A stretch of 64,000 nt of DNA, from the NCBI RefSeq assembly GCF_000721175.1, contig NZ_JOEZ01000002.1, forward strand, positions 62,001-126,000, read 5' to 3'. Every line of letters starts with the position of its first letter. The stretch's first letter is position 1. The position numbers were made by a program, and so were the translations under genes. The notes under the pieces were generated by a model. It did not search any database and had not been told where the DNA came from. It worked only from the letters and a program-made list of their open reading frames with translations. This stretch comes from Streptomyces anulatus. Its GTDB lineage: Bacteria > Actinomycetota > Actinomycetes > Streptomycetales > Streptomycetaceae. Shown here one piece after another: positions 1-9,193 of this stretch.

Positions 1-1
1 C

Positions 2-124
2 GAACGCGTCGTCGATGTGCACATCCGCAGCCTGCGGGCACGGCTCGGTGACGACGCGGGTGACCCGCACCTGATCGCCACGGTACGGGGCGTGGGCTAC
101 AAGTTCGTGGGACACCGGACATGA
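2..124 (+). CDS. OmpR-family response regulator, C-terminal end only
   Basis: The window opens inside this gene, so only about 40 residues are visible. They read through the recognition helix and wing of an OmpR/PhoB-type winged helix (VDVHIRSLRARLGDD, then TVRGVGYKF), which is diagnostic of the family. The stop TGA overlaps the ATG of the next gene (ATGA), so the regulator and the kinase are translationally coupled as a two-component pair. Receiver domain and start lie outside the window. The signal can only be guessed from the partner kinase. Confidence 0.9.
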   Translation, partial: ERVVDVHIRSLRARLGDDAGDPHLIATVRGVGYKFVGHRT

Positions 125-1236
125 AGGTACGCCTGCCGTTTCGGCTGTTCCTGTCCCACGCCGGCGTGGCCGTGGTCGGTGCCGGCATCGCCTTCCTCAC
201 CGTCCGGCTGCTGGCACCTGAGCTGTTCGACCACCGGGTCGGGATGATGAACGGCATGTCCGGCATGGGCACGTCCAGCCAGATCCGGGCAGGTGTGCAC
301 GCCGCGTTCCTGGCCTCACTCAACTCCGCCCTCCTCGTCGGCGTGCTGGCCAGCGTGGTCGCCGCGGCGGCTGTCGCGGCCGTGGTCACCCGCCGCATGC
401 TGCGTCCGCTCGACGCGGTGCGGGCCGCGACCCGTCAGATCGCCGCCGGCCGCTACGAGGTCAACGTGCCGCCGCCCGCCGAGCCGGAACTGTCCGCGCT
501 GGCCGCCGATGTCAACACCCTGGCCCGCGCCCTGGCCGACACGGAAGAGAGGCGAACCCGGCTGCTCGGCGACGTCGCCCACGAAATGCGGACCCCGCTG
601 ACCGCGCTGGACGGATATGTCGAAGGGCTCATCGACGGCGTGTTCACCGCGAGCCCGGACACCCTGGCCGAACTCAGCGCGGAGCTGCGCCGGCTGCACC
701 GCCTCGCCGACGACCTGTCCGGCCTCTCCCGCGCCCAGGAGCAGCGCCTGGACCTGCATCCCCTCGACGCGGACCTGGCGGACCTGGCCCGTCGCGCCGC
801 GACGCGGCTGTCCCCCCAGTTCGACGACGCGCACGTCACCCTGGTCATCGCCGCGGACACGGCGCTGCCGGTGCACGTCGACCCCGACCGGATCACGCAG
901 GTGCTCACCAACCTGCTCGGTAACGCCCTGCTCGCCACACCCGCGGGGGGCACGGTCACGATCACCGCGCACGGCTCCGGCAGCCGCGCCGAGGTCAGCG
1001 TGACCGACACCGGTGTCGGTCTGGACCGCGCCGACGTCGAGCGCGTCTTCGAACGCTTCTACCGGGTGCCCGGCCGGCCGCGCCGCTCGGCCGGCTCCGG
1101 CGTCGGCCTGACCATCGCACGGGGCATCGCGCGGGCGCACGACGGCGACGTCACCGCCTCGTCGCCGGGCCCCGGACAGGGCGCCCGCTTCACCGTCGTC
1201 CTGCCGCTGCGCTCCTCCGACGCGCCACGCGGGTAG
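121..1236 (+). CDS. Two-component sensor histidine kinase with Met-rich sensor loop
   Basis: This 371-aa membrane kinase is the partner of the regulator just upstream. It has TM1 at about 12-30, a short extracytoplasmic loop at 31-62, TM2 at about 63-90, and a HAMP linker at about 91-143. The H-box (DVAHEMRTPL) places the phosphorylated His near residue 154. An HATPase domain follows with N box (NLLGNALLA) and DTGVGL. The loop holds a methionine cluster (GMMNGMSGMG, about 41-50) plus His38 and His60. Such clusters are common in copper or silver sensors of the CusS type. Copper sensing is inferred from this loop and from the copper genes nearby; it is not proven. Confidence 0.9.
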   Translation: MKVRLPFRLFLSHAGVAVVGAGIAFLTVRLLAPELFDHRVGMMNGMSGMGTSSQIRAGVHAAFLASLNSALLVGVLASVVAAAAVAAVVTRRMLRPLDAVRAATRQIAAGRYEVNVPPPAEPELSALAADVNTLARALADTEERRTRLLGDVAHEMRTPLTALDGYVEGLIDGVFTASPDTLAELSAELRRLHRLADDLSGLSRAQEQRLDLHPLDADLADLARRAATRLSPQFDDAHVTLVIAADTALPVHVDPDRITQVLTNLLGNALLATPAGGTVTITAHGSGSRAEVSVTDTGVGLDRADVERVFERFYRVPGRPRRSAGSGVGLTIARGIARAHDGDVTASSPGPGQGARFTVVLPLRSSDAPRG

Positions 1237-1310
1237 CGCCGCCGCGAGCCGCACGCTCGCCTCAGGGGATCTCCGGCTCTGTCAGGGCGGGCGGAACATC
1301 CGGGGGCGGG

Positions 1311-1436
1311 TCAGGCAGTGACGGGCTGCGGCTCGGGCTCTGGGGTCGCCAGGCGGCCGGTGCGGTGCAGGCCGTACAAGGCGGCCGCGCAGGCGAGGCC
1401 GAGTAGCAACAGTGAGATCCACGACAGTGCGGGCAT
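1311..1436 (-). pseudogene. C-terminal remnant of an MFS transporter
   Basis: The minus strand encodes about 41 residues, from MPALSW to QPVTA and a TGA stop. They closely match the last ~40 residues of the intact MFS transporter at 5275-6573, including the shared run [18 protein letters not shown]. Homology stops at about 1437, so everything upstream has been lost. It is a relict of a second copy of that transporter. The rest of 1237-1689 shows no gene I can support. Confidence 0.75.
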
Positions 1437-1689
1437 CCCCACGGGCGACTGACGGCGGCGACGTCGGGCCTCGATACCTGGATCAAGCGGCCGTGGCGAG
1501 TGGGGGCCTTCCGCGCCGCGCGCTCGGCTGCGGCGACGCGGTAATCGCCCCCCGCTTGGCGGACCGTGCCGGCGCCGTGGGCGGCCTCGCCGACGACCTC
1601 CGTGCCCGGCGCACGTGGGCGCCTGACAGCCGCGTCCTGATGCGTGCGAGCACCCTGGCCCACGCCTCGGAATGCGCTTTGGCCGTGCG

Positions 1690-2334
1690 TCAAACGGTGA
1701 CGCCCTGCGAGCGCAGGAACGCGAGGGGGTTGATCGCGGTGCCGAAGTTCGGGCTCGTACGGATCTCGAGGTGCAGGTGGGGACCGCTGGAGTTGCCGGT
1801 GTTGCCGGACCGGGCGATGGTCTGCCCGGTCTTCACGGTCTGCCCGGCCTTCACATCGATCCGCGACAGATGCGCGTACTGCGAGTACGTCCCGTTGCCG
1901 TGCTTGATCACGATGGCATTGCCGTACGCCGGTCCGTCCCCGCCGCCGTTCGGCCCGGCCTTGACGACGGTACCGCCGCGCACCGCGCCGACCGGGGTAC
2001 CGAGGGGCACGGCGAAGTCCTGCCCGGAGTGGGTCGACGCCCACCTGCTGCCCGTCTGGGCGTAGCCCGCGGTGAGCTTGTACTTCTTGACCGGGGCGAC
2101 CCATGAGGGCGCCTTCTTCGCGGCCTTCTTGACGGCTGCGGCCTGCTCGGCGGACTTCTCAGCGGCCTGAGCGGTGGCCGAGCCGGGCAGCGCGGAGGCG
2201 GTCTTGCCGGTTTCCGCAGCCACCGCGGTGCCCACGCCGAGCACCGCCGATGCTCCGAGGCCGACGGCTATGACGGCCGCCCGAGTACGGAGCAGGGACG
2301 AGCCGGGATTGCGGGAGCGAGTGCGCTGGGACAT
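1690..2334 (-). CDS. Secreted M23 (LytM-type) endopeptidase
   Basis: This is a 214-aa exported metallo-endopeptidase that cuts peptidoglycan cross-bridges. From the chosen ATG (MSQRTRSR) there is a signal peptide with a basic N-region and an alanine-rich core, then a Lys/Ala-rich linker, then the M23 domain. Zinc and catalytic motifs are visible: THSGQDF (His and Asp ligands) and GPHLHLE near the C terminus. An upstream in-frame ATG at 2427 would put non-signal sequence in front, so 2334 is preferred; GGAGG lies about 10 nt before it. A long structured leader precedes it (2335-2470). A second, larger M23 protein lies at 45864. Confidence 0.88.
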   Translation of the reverse strand: MSQRTRSRNPGSSLLRTRAAVIAVGLGASAVLGVGTAVAAETGKTASALPGSATAQAAEKSAEQAAAVKKAAKKAPSWVAPVKKYKLTAGYAQTGSRWASTHSGQDFAVPLGTPVGAVRGGTVVKAGPNGGGDGPAYGNAIVIKHGNGTYSQYAHLSRIDVKAGQTVKTGQTIARSGNTGNSSGPHLHLEIRTSPNFGTAINPLAFLRSQGVTV

Positions 2335-2470
2335 GTCGGGATTACCTCCGGGCATGAATGGACCCGGCACACAAGCCACATGCCGGGCGGGCCACCCCTT
2401 GGTACCCGCGCTCCCTCCATTACTCAAAGGGCCGTTCTACTAGTCAGGGTCGTAGCCGGGCGCTTGGATC
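2335..2470 (-). promoter_or_regulatory. Candidate c-di-AMP (ydaO-type) riboswitch leader
   Basis: Read on the minus strand, the M23 leader contains GGAGGGAGCGCGGGTACCAA followed by GGGGTGGCCCGC. A stem CCGGCATGTGG...TGTGCCGGG comes just before the ribosome site. The G-rich run, ACCAA and GGGGTG elements resemble ydaO leaders, which in streptomycetes often precede cell-wall hydrolases. The match is from memory of the consensus; a covariance-model scan would decide it. Confidence 0.45.
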
Positions 2471-2671
2471 CCGACCTCTTCGGCACCTATGACCCCTGTG
2501 ACCCAATCACACCAAAACGACATCGATCCACCCCCACTGAAGAGGTTTACCCGCACTTCACAAGCGGCACATAACACTCACCAGGCCGCCTTTCCGCCGA
2601 TCGGGACCCCGAGACCTAGACCGCCACCCAAGCTATGGGATGAAAACACCTCCTTTTACCGCAATCTTCGC

Positions 2672-2688
2672 TACTACTCCGCCTAGTA
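2672..2688. promoter_or_regulatory. 17-bp palindromic operator, site 1 (upstream of M23)
   Basis: TACTACTCCGCCTAGTA matches 11 of 14 defined positions of the window-wide consensus TACTAAG-N3-CTTAGTA. It lies about 340 bp upstream of the M23 start, beyond the long leader, so it may overlap that promoter. No gene on the other side is convincing. Confidence 0.55.
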
Positions 2689-3337
2689 GGAGTCAAACCG
2701 CCTGTGTGGCACATCACCGGACGGCAAGATCCGAAAACCCTGGAATGTGACGCGCGCTACGCCGATATGCATGGCCGCTAGGCGCCGTCGGCTACGGCCC
2801 GGCAGGCGCCGGCCTTGCGGAGCGCTTGAGCTGCAACAGCCGAGGCGGTCCCTGGTCAGCGCCTGCCACACCGCCGACCAGGCACGCCGGGCCGACGGCG
2901 ATGCCGTCGTCTGCCGCACCATCGAAACCAGCGGCGAACGCGACCGATGAACCGTGACCCGTGAACACGGCAACGCCCCTGCAGACCAGAAAAAGGAACA
3001 CGGCCGTCGGCCGCTTCCCGCTCGCGGAGTCGATGACCGCAAGAGGGCCGTCAAGCACCCCTCACCTGCCATCGCAAGGGCCCCGGTCCGCCTGTCCAGT
3101 GCAGGCGTGGGCACCGCGGCGGTCGTTCCGCCGGGTGCCGCGGCAGCAATCAGCATCGCCTCGCAGGCGGCCCGCGCCTGACGGAAAGCGGCCGCGGCAG
3201 CCCGCAGGCCAGGTCCTGCGGCCTTGAGCCCAGGCCATCTGTGCGCCTTCGAGCATTCCCGCTGGACGGCACTCAGGCCCGGCTGACCGCTGCGGCGGTG
3301 CACCGGGCCCGAGTCCGTACGCTTGTGCTGTCGGGTG
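2689..3337. other. Stretch without a supported gene
   Basis: About 650 bp with several open frames on both strands. None has a recognisable domain, a plausible ribosome site or normal amino-acid composition. A 25-codon reading from GTG 2704 looks protein-like but ends at once, so decayed coding sequence is possible. Confidence 0.5.
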
Positions 3338-4930
3338 TCAGTCCTCCAGGTTGACCGAACGGGCCGAGGTGGCGCCGATCTCCTGGGCGATCTCGCTGAG
3401 AACCTCGGCCGGGACGTCGTTGTCGACGTTCAGCACGACCAGCGCCTTGCCGCCCTCGTCCAGGCGGGAGACCTGCATCCCGGCGATGTTGAGGCCCGAC
3501 TCGCCGAGGATCCGGCCGACGGTGCCGACGATGCCCGGGCGGTCGGTGTAGCGCAGGAAGACCATGTGGTTGGCGACCGGGACGTCGATGTCGTGCTTAC
3601 CCGCCGACACGATTTTCTGGATGTGCTTGGGGCCGACAAGGGTGCCGGAGACCGCGACCTCCTCACCATCTGCGAGTGTGCCGCGGACGGTCACCACGTT
3701 GCGGTGGTCCGGGGACTTGGAGCTGGTGGTGAGGCGGACCTCGACGCCGCGCTCCTGCGCGAAGAGTGGGGCGTTCACGTAGGACACGGTCTCCTCCACG
3801 ACGTCCGCGAAGACGCCCTTGAGCGCGGAGAGTTCGAGGACCTTGACATCGTGCTGGATGATCTCGCCGTACACCGCGACGTCGAGCCGGACGGCGACCT
3901 CGCCCGCCAGGGCGGTGAAGATCCGGCCGAGCTTTTCGGCGAGCGGCAGCCAGGGCCGTACGTCTTCCGCGATGACGCCGCTCTGCACGTTGACCGCGTC
4001 GGGGACCAACTCGCCCGCGAGCGCGAGCCGGACGGAACTGGCGACGGCGATGCCCGCCTTCTCCTGGGCCTCGTCCGTGGAGGCGCCGAGGTGCGGGGTG
4101 CACACGACCTGGTCGAACTGGAAGAGCGGGGAGTCCGTGCAGGGCTCCTGCGCGTACACGTCCAGGCCCGCGCCCGCGACCCGGCCTTCCTTCAGGGCGT
4201 TGAACAGCGCCTGCTCATCGACGATGCCGCCGCGCGCGGCGTTGACGATCCGGACGTGCGGTTGGACCTTGTGCAGCGCCTCCTCGCCGATCAGACCCAC
4301 CGTCTCCGGGGTCTTCGGCAGGTGCACGGTGATGAAGTCCGAGACCTCGATCAGCTCGTCCAGTGAGAGCAGCTTGACGCCCATCTGCGCGGCCAGCGCG
4401 GGCCGTACGTACGGGTCGTAGGCGACGATCTTCATGCCGAAGGCGGACATGCGCTGGGCGACCAGGACACCGATGCGGCCGAGGCCGACGACGCCGAGGG
4501 TCTTCTCGCTCAGCTCCACGCCCGTGTACTTGCCGCGCTTCCACTCGCCGTTCTTCAGGGCGGTGCCGGCCTGCGGGATGTGGCGGGCCGTGGCGATCAG
4601 CAGGCCGCAGGCGAGCTCGGCGGCCGTGACGATGTTGGACGTGGGGGCGTTGACGACCATCACGCCGGCCTGGGTGGCGGCGGATACGTCGACGTTGTCC
4701 AGTCCGACACCGGCGCGGGCGACGACTTTCAGTTTGCTGGCCGCGGCGATGGCCTCGGCGTCGACCTTGGTCGCGCTGCGCACGAGGATCGCGTCGACGT
4801 CGGCGATCGCCTGGATGAGCTCGGCTCGGTCGGCGCCGTTGCAGTGCCGGATCTCAAAGTCGGGTCCGAGTGCGTCGACGGTGGCGGGCGACAGCTCTTC
4901 AGCGATCAGTACGGCGGGTTTCGGGCTCAC
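3338..4930 (-). CDS. serA: D-3-phosphoglycerate dehydrogenase
   Basis: The enzyme oxidises 3-phosphoglycerate to 3-phosphohydroxypyruvate with NAD+, the first step of serine synthesis in the cytosol. The 530-aa length is the usual actinobacterial long form. It has a substrate domain, a Rossmann nucleotide-binding domain with GVVGLGRIG, and the catalytic Arg/Glu/His region ending in CTPHLGAST. An ASB regulatory domain and a C-terminal ACT domain follow (MVFLRYTDRPGIVGTVG onward), which normally gives serine feedback control. All key motifs look intact. Beside a cysteine-synthase-like enzyme and an exporter it suggests a local serine/cysteine supply function. Whether it is a second copy or the only serA cannot be told from the window. 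Confidence 0.96.
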   Translation of the reverse strand: MSPKPAVLIAEELSPATVDALGPDFEIRHCNGADRAELIQAIADVDAILVRSATKVDAEAIAAASKLKVVARAGVGLDNVDVSAATQAGVMVVNAPTSNIVTAAELACGLLIATARHIPQAGTALKNGEWKRGKYTGVELSEKTLGVVGLGRIGVLVAQRMSAFGMKIVAYDPYVRPALAAQMGVKLLSLDELIEVSDFITVHLPKTPETVGLIGEEALHKVQPHVRIVNAARGGIVDEQALFNALKEGRVAGAGLDVYAQEPCTDSPLFQFDQVVCTPHLGASTDEAQEKAGIAVASSVRLALAGELVPDAVNVQSGVIAEDVRPWLPLAEKLGRIFTALAGEVAVRLDVAVYGEIIQHDVKVLELSALKGVFADVVEETVSYVNAPLFAQERGVEVRLTTSSKSPDHRNVVTVRGTLADGEEVAVSGTLVGPKHIQKIVSAGKHDIDVPVANHMVFLRYTDRPGIVGTVGRILGESGLNIAGMQVSRLDEGGKALVVLNVDNDVPAEVLSEIAQEIGATSARSVNLED

Positions 4931-5274
4931 GGTGGTCTTCAGTCCTTACCTGTTGCTTGGCGGACGGCCGTCTCGGCGGCCGAAGGTGGTGGCGACTTGT
5001 GACGTGGTTCTGCGGGTGCTGGAGGAGTGCGGTCGGCATGGAGACGTGACGTGCCGCGCCGCGCACGGGGTGACGGCGGCGTGATGCGCGCATACGTCTT
5101 GACGGCTGGTGACGTGCCGGGCCAGATGGCCGTGGCACGGGCGGGCGAGCGCCCGGCGGTGCTTGTATCCGTGGGCGCACACGCCGACGCACACGCCCAA
5201 CCATCGACGTGGGCGTGGCCGGCCGGAGGGGACGGAAACGAACTCGTCCGCCCCCTCCAGCACAGGACGTCGTG
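4931..5274. other. serA leader region and MFS 3' end
   Basis: This 344-bp gap holds the promoter side of serA (minus strand) and the downstream side of the MFS gene. Apart from the hairpin at 5225-5258 I see no gene, operator palindrome or conserved leader. Confidence 0.5.
5225..5258 (-). terminator. Hairpin downstream of MFS gene
   Basis: GGAGGGGACGGA pairs with TCCGCCCCCTCC (11 of 12 positions) across a 10-nt loop, starting 17 nt after the MFS stop. There is no clear U-run, as is common for actinobacterial terminators. Confidence 0.6.
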
Positions 5275-6573
5275 CTATGCGTTCGCGGGCTCCGGCTGCG
5301 CCTCGCGCACCGGAGGTGCCAGGCGGCCCGTACGGTGCAGCCCGTAGAGGGCTGCCGCGCAGGCGAGGCCGAGTGCGAACAGCGCCACCCACGGCAGCGC
5401 GGACATCCCGGCGGCTCGGGCGGCGTCGAGCGCGGCACCCGTCAGCAGGTTTCCGAGGGTGATGCCGATACCGCAGATGGTGTTGTACAGGCCGTAGTGG
5501 GTGGCGACGAGGCGGTTGTCGGAGAGGCGGACGATGGTGTCCATCTCGAAGGGGTACGCGATCATCGTGCCGATCGCGAGGAGCAGCGCGGAGAGTGCCG
5601 GCGGCACGGCCGCGAGCAGCCACAGCCCCACCCCGCCGTCCGGTACCGGGACCGCGGTGGCCACCAGCAGCGGAACAAACCCCAGCCCCATGGTCAGCAG
5701 CCCCCAGGTCAGCGCGCGGCCCGGTTCCATGCGGGCCTTGCACCAGGCGGTCACCTTGGTCTGGAAGAGGATGGTGCTCAGGCCCGAGACGGCGAACAGC
5801 AGCGCCACCGCCCCCGTGCCGAAAGTCCCGTCACCGCCCAGGCGCCGTACCTCCAGCGGCAGGGCGAGATAGACCTGGAACTGCATGACGTAGAAGCCGA
5901 TCATGGCAACCGAGAACAGCAGGAACGGCCGGTTGGACACGATGCCCCGCCACTGGGACAGCACGCCCTCCTGGTCCTGTCCGCGCCCCGCGTCGTCGCC
6001 CCGGCGCGCGGGCAGGGCCCGGATCTGGACGACGCTCAGCAGAGCGAAGATCCCGGCCGCGGTAAGGCACGTGACGCGGAAGCTCACCCCGGTCAGCAGC
6101 ATGCCCACCAACGGGCCGAGCAGGATCCCGGCCTGGTAGAAGACGTTGAACAGCGCGAACGCCTCGACCCGGCGTTCACCCGCGTCCGCCGCGACATAAG
6201 CCCGTACGGCCGGGTTGAACAGCGCACCGGCCAGCCCCGTCGCCGCCGAAGCCGCCAGCAGGGCGGGTACGGACTCCACGAGTCCCAGCGTCGCGAAGCC
6301 GACGATGCGCAGCACCAGCCCGGCGATGATCATGGGCTTGTAGCCGAGCCGGTCGGCCAGCGTCCCGCCGAGAAGAAACATGCCCTGCTGGCTGAAGTTG
6401 CGTACGCCGAGGATCAGCCCGACCAGCCAGCCCGCCAGCCCCACTGGACCTGCCAGATACGCGGCCAGGTACGGCATCAGCATGTAGAAGCCGAGGTTGA
6501 TGGTGAACTGATTCACCATCAGCAACTGGACACTGCGTTCGTAGGAACGAACCTGGGCGATGGTCGACCTCAC
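5275..6573 (-). CDS. MFS transporter, probable exporter
   Basis: This 432-aa protein has about 12 hydrophobic helices and the major-facilitator layout, with a central hydrophilic linker near residue 200 ([12 protein letters not shown]). The family moves small molecules across the cytoplasmic membrane with a proton gradient. Its ATG overlaps the stop of the PLP enzyme upstream (ATGA), so the two are co-translated. By context it may export an amino acid or a product of that enzyme; the substrate is unknown. A truncated second copy of its C terminus survives at 1311-1436. Confidence 0.9.
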   Translation of the reverse strand: MRSTIAQVRSYERSVQLLMVNQFTINLGFYMLMPYLAAYLAGPVGLAGWLVGLILGVRNFSQQGMFLLGGTLADRLGYKPMIIAGLVLRIVGFATLGLVESVPALLAASAATGLAGALFNPAVRAYVAADAGERRVEAFALFNVFYQAGILLGPLVGMLLTGVSFRVTCLTAAGIFALLSVVQIRALPARRGDDAGRGQDQEGVLSQWRGIVSNRPFLLFSVAMIGFYVMQFQVYLALPLEVRRLGGDGTFGTGAVALLFAVSGLSTILFQTKVTAWCKARMEPGRALTWGLLTMGLGFVPLLVATAVPVPDGGVGLWLLAAVPPALSALLLAIGTMIAYPFEMDTIVRLSDNRLVATHYGLYNTICGIGITLGNLLTGAALDAARAAGMSALPWVALFALGLACAAALYGLHRTGRLAPPVREAQPEPANA

Positions 6574-7784
6574 CGGTTGCCCTCCGCAAGCGCGTCGCCG
6601 CCGTCAAGCTGTTCGGCGGCGCCGCTGTCCACGGACGCCCCGGCTTCCGCGTCGTACGCGTCGAGCGGACCGGCCATCTCGGAGCGCTGCTCCGAGTCGG
6701 CCAGCGTGAGCGGGTCCATGACGCTTTCGCACCGCGTCCAGCGGGTGACCTCCTTCTCGTCCAGGCGGCCGATCACCTCCGGTTCGGGTGCGGGCGGGGC
6801 GTCGAGCAGGCCGTGGGCGGCGCAGTAGTCGTCGTCGTAGACCGTGCCGAGGTAGCGCTGCGGGCCGTCGGGGAAGATCGCCGCGATCCGGGTGTCCGCG
6901 GGCAGGGTGCGGGTCAGCCAGCCGGCGACCATCGCCACCGCGCCGACGCTCCAGCCGCCGGTGGCGTAGTGGGAGGCGGCCAGCCGGCGGCAGCTCCACA
7001 CCGCCTCGGCCGGGGCGACCCAGTGCACCTCGCTGAAGTTGTCGTAGGCGACATTGCGCGGGTAGATGCTGGAGCCCAGGCCCCGCATCAGGCGGGGGCG
7101 CGCGGGCTGGCCGAAGATCGTCGACCCGATGGTGTCGACCCCGACCAGCTTGAGGTCCGGGTAGAGCTGCTGGAGTACGCGGGAGACCCCCGCGGAGTGT
7201 CCGCCCGTTCCCACGCTGCACACCAGCACGTCGATGTGGCCGAGCTCCGTGGCCAGTTCGAGGGCGAGCGGGGTGTACGCGGTGGTGTTGTCGGGGTTGT
7301 TGTACTGGTCCGGACACCACGAGCCGGGGTGCTGCTCCATCAGCTGGGCGACCCGGTCACGGCGGGCCTGCTGCCAGCCCCCGGTGGGGTGCGGTTCGGA
7401 GACGAGGTTGACCTGGGCCCCGTACGCGGTCAGCAGCCGGGTCATGGACATCTCCAGGCCCGGGTCGGTGACCAGGGTGACGGGGTGCCCGTAGACCATG
7501 CCGGCCAGGGCGAGACCCAGACCGAGGGTGCCGCTGGTCGACTCGATGATCCTGGCGCCCGGCTGGAGTTCGCCGCGGGCGCGGGCGCGCTCGACCATGT
7601 GCAGGCCGGGACGGTCCTTGATGCCGCCGGGGTTGAAGCCCTCCAGTTTCGCCCAGAAGCCGCGGTCCGGCTCGGTGAAGGGCTGGGAGACGTGCAGGAG
7701 CGGGGTGTTGCCGACAAGTCCCCGTAGGGCGGAGCCCGAACCGGAGCCGGCGGGAGTGAGGTCACTCTTGGTCATGGAGTGCAT
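6570..7784 (-). CDS. PLP-dependent cysteine-synthase-like enzyme
   Basis: This is a 404-aa fold-type II PLP enzyme. It starts [13 protein letters not shown], carries the PLP lysine in [13 protein letters not shown], and has the glycine-rich phosphate loop [13 protein letters not shown]. It is longer than CysK/CysM by a C-terminal ~80-residue extension (after [17 protein letters not shown]) and resembles the SbnA/Cds1-like branch. The likely chemistry is beta-replacement or beta-elimination on a serine or cysteine derivative. The start ATG at 7784 (MHSMTKSD) is chosen over a further-upstream ATG. It overlaps the MFS gene by 4 nt and follows a small His/Cys-rich protein gene on the same strand. 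Confidence 0.88.
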   Translation of the reverse strand: MHSMTKSDLTPAGSGSGSALRGLVGNTPLLHVSQPFTEPDRGFWAKLEGFNPGGIKDRPGLHMVERARARGELQPGARIIESTSGTLGLGLALAGMVYGHPVTLVTDPGLEMSMTRLLTAYGAQVNLVSEPHPTGGWQQARRDRVAQLMEQHPGSWCPDQYNNPDNTTAYTPLALELATELGHIDVLVCSVGTGGHSAGVSRVLQQLYPDLKLVGVDTIGSTIFGQPARPRLMRGLGSSIYPRNVAYDNFSEVHWVAPAEAVWSCRRLAASHYATGGWSVGAVAMVAGWLTRTLPADTRIAAIFPDGPQRYLGTVYDDDYCAAHGLLDAPPAPEPEVIGRLDEKEVTRWTRCESVMDPLTLADSEQRSEMAGPLDAYDAEAGASVDSGAAEQLDGGDALAEGNR

Positions 7785-7892
7785 GCTGTTTTCGCTCTCA
7801 TATCGGTATGGACGCGTGCGGATGCTCATCTCGCGCGACGGCCAGGGCGCGCCGCGCGGCGGGGCGACCAGGGCCGACCCGCTGGGTGGCTC

Positions 7893-8321
7893 CTATATGC
7901 GCCACCGGCAGATGGCGGTGAGAGCGGACCGGCCGCCGCTCGGCAGCGGTCTTCGGACGGCTCCAGAGGGCTGGCGCACGGGAGTTGCTGTGGCGTCCGT
8001 CAGCGACAGCGCGGTGACGGCTGGCGGCGGGACCCGAGGGGACGACTGGGGCGAGATGGCCTGCGCGAGGCGGGGGCCGTGGCAACGGTCGGGAGACTCG
8101 GACGGGTCGAGATTCTCGCCGTCGGAGCCCTCTGCGGGCAGAGGGGCTTCAGCCGGCGCCGCGGCTGAACGAGCGGGCGACTCCGGCGCATGCCCTTGAT
8201 CGCCGAGGCACGTCAGCAGCACGAACAACAGGGCGTACAACGTGCCCCGGACGAGCAGGCTCTTACGGAGCGGACGTGCGCATAAGGCATGGGCAAGGGA
8301 AAGGGCAGGGGTGGGCGGCAC
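7893..8321 (-). CDS. Small membrane-anchored protein of the '-RI' family, member 1
   Basis: This is a 142-aa protein with one N-terminal membrane segment (LLVRGTLYALLFVLLTCLG, about 20-40) and an extracytoplasmic tail with Cys and His (DRCHGPRLAQ). It ends ICRWRI-TAG. The C-terminal -RI followed by TAG is shared with four other genes in this window (8548, 9970, 26851, 38433), although the middles differ. The architecture resembles proteins labelled DUF6153 in Streptomyces; this is my recollection, unchecked. It precedes the PLP-MFS pair on the same strand with a 108-nt gap. Function is unknown; metal binding on the outer face is inferred from the family. Confidence 0.65.
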   Translation of the reverse strand: MPPTPALSLAHALCARPLRKSLLVRGTLYALLFVLLTCLGDQGHAPESPARSAAAPAEAPLPAEGSDGENLDPSESPDRCHGPRLAQAISPQSSPRVPPPAVTALSLTDATATPVRQPSGAVRRPLPSGGRSALTAICRWRI

Positions 8322-8547
8322 AGGTCCTCCGCGCGGCGGTCACTGCCCGTACGGGAACTCTCCCGGTCAAGGCAGGGATCGGTGGGGGGTCGGGGAAGAG
8401 GGCCGTCGACCGTCCCCGCGCCACGCTGTGGGGCGCTGTGCGCAGGAGGTCAGACGCCGTGGACCGGTCGCCGGGAGAAGACGTGACGCGGCCTCGGGCC
8501 GAGTCCGGAAATCCCTGGAAGGGGCGACCGGTTCGGGAGGCGCTGAC

Positions 8548-9015
8548 CTAGATACGAAGAACCGCGGAGTCCGCCGCTTGGGTTCTCGGGGCCGCGAAGT
8601 CCCGTGCCGCGGTGGCGTGACGGGCGGGCGCAGAGCCAGCCGCCCCGTCGCCGTTCTCCGAGTTCAGCGGAGACAGACAGGGCTCCGTTACAGCGGGACC
8701 CTGCGAAGGCTGCCCCATCGCACAGTCCGCATCGGCGTGCGGCTGTCCGTGGCCGTCGTGATGGTCCTCCGGCTGCTCGCCCGTCGGCTGCGCCGACGTG
8801 GCACTCGCAACGTTTTCGTGTTCGGCAGTTGGCTCGAAATGAGCGCCCGACGCCGAGAGGCCCTTGTCGGAGGCGAGGTGACTCACCGTCGCGTCAGGGC
8901 TGACGGCGTGCGTATACAGCAGACCGAAGAGGAACAGGCCCAGCCCCAGCACACGCCACAGAGCCGCTGATGAGCGGCTCCTCGGCATACGAGAAGGAGA
9001 CCAGGCCGTAATCAC
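8548..9015 (-). CDS. Small His-rich membrane-anchored protein of the '-RI' family, member 2
   Basis: This is a 155-aa protein with one N-terminal membrane helix (VLGLGLFLFGLLYTHAVS) and an extracytoplasmic region rich in His and acidic residues (EDHHDGHGQPHADADC). Two cysteines are present. It ends AVLRI-TAG, the family tail. GTG at 9015 is the longest start; the ATG at 8988 (MPRSRSS) is an alternative. The His cluster suggests metal buffering outside the membrane. It may share a transcript with member 1, 226 nt downstream. Confidence 0.75.
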   Translation of the reverse strand: MITAWSPSRMPRSRSSAALWRVLGLGLFLFGLLYTHAVSPDATVSHLASDKGLSASGAHFEPTAEHENVASATSAQPTGEQPEDHHDGHGQPHADADCAMGQPSQGPAVTEPCLSPLNSENGDGAAGSAPARHATAARDFAAPRTQAADSAVLRI

Positions 9016-9143
9016 GCTGTGATCCTAACCTGATCGCGATGCCCTGGCATGCCGTCTCAGGAGAACATCGCGTGAACCCAGCCACATGACGGCGCGCAGG
9101 GGCACCTATTGGGACCAACCGCGCTCACCAGATGGGGAGTTCA

Positions 9144-9157
9144 TCGTTTGCAAACGA
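9144..9157. promoter_or_regulatory. Perfect 14-bp palindrome upstream of '-RI' member 2
   Basis: TCGTTTGCAAACGA is a perfect inverted repeat, 129 bp upstream of the gene starting at 9015. It is not the 17-bp operator. Its centre resembles LacI-type sites; the cognate regulator is unknown. Confidence 0.35.
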
Positions 9158-9193
9158 CTTGTCCGTCACCGCTCGCGGGTCGCGGAGAACAGA

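Noticed and set aside
2602..2673. Short minus-strand frame beginning GTG directly at an AGGAGGTG sequence
   Set aside because: The SD-like sequence overlaps the start, leaving no spacer, and the product is only about 23 residues; chance is more likely.
2683..3303. 206-codon minus-strand frame before serA
   Set aside because: No recognisable motif, odd composition, no SD and no partner; kept as an empty stretch.
5209..6828. Very long plus-strand open frame (539 codons) opposite the MFS gene
   Set aside because: It is antisense to conserved MFS and PLP sequence, rich in Arg/Gln/Gly/His and without any domain: a high-G+C shadow.
9144..9157. Palindrome TCGTTTGCAAACGA as a Zur, Fur or Nur box
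   Set aside because: It lacks the spacing and flanks of the Zur and Nur patterns I know; listed only as an unassigned palindrome.
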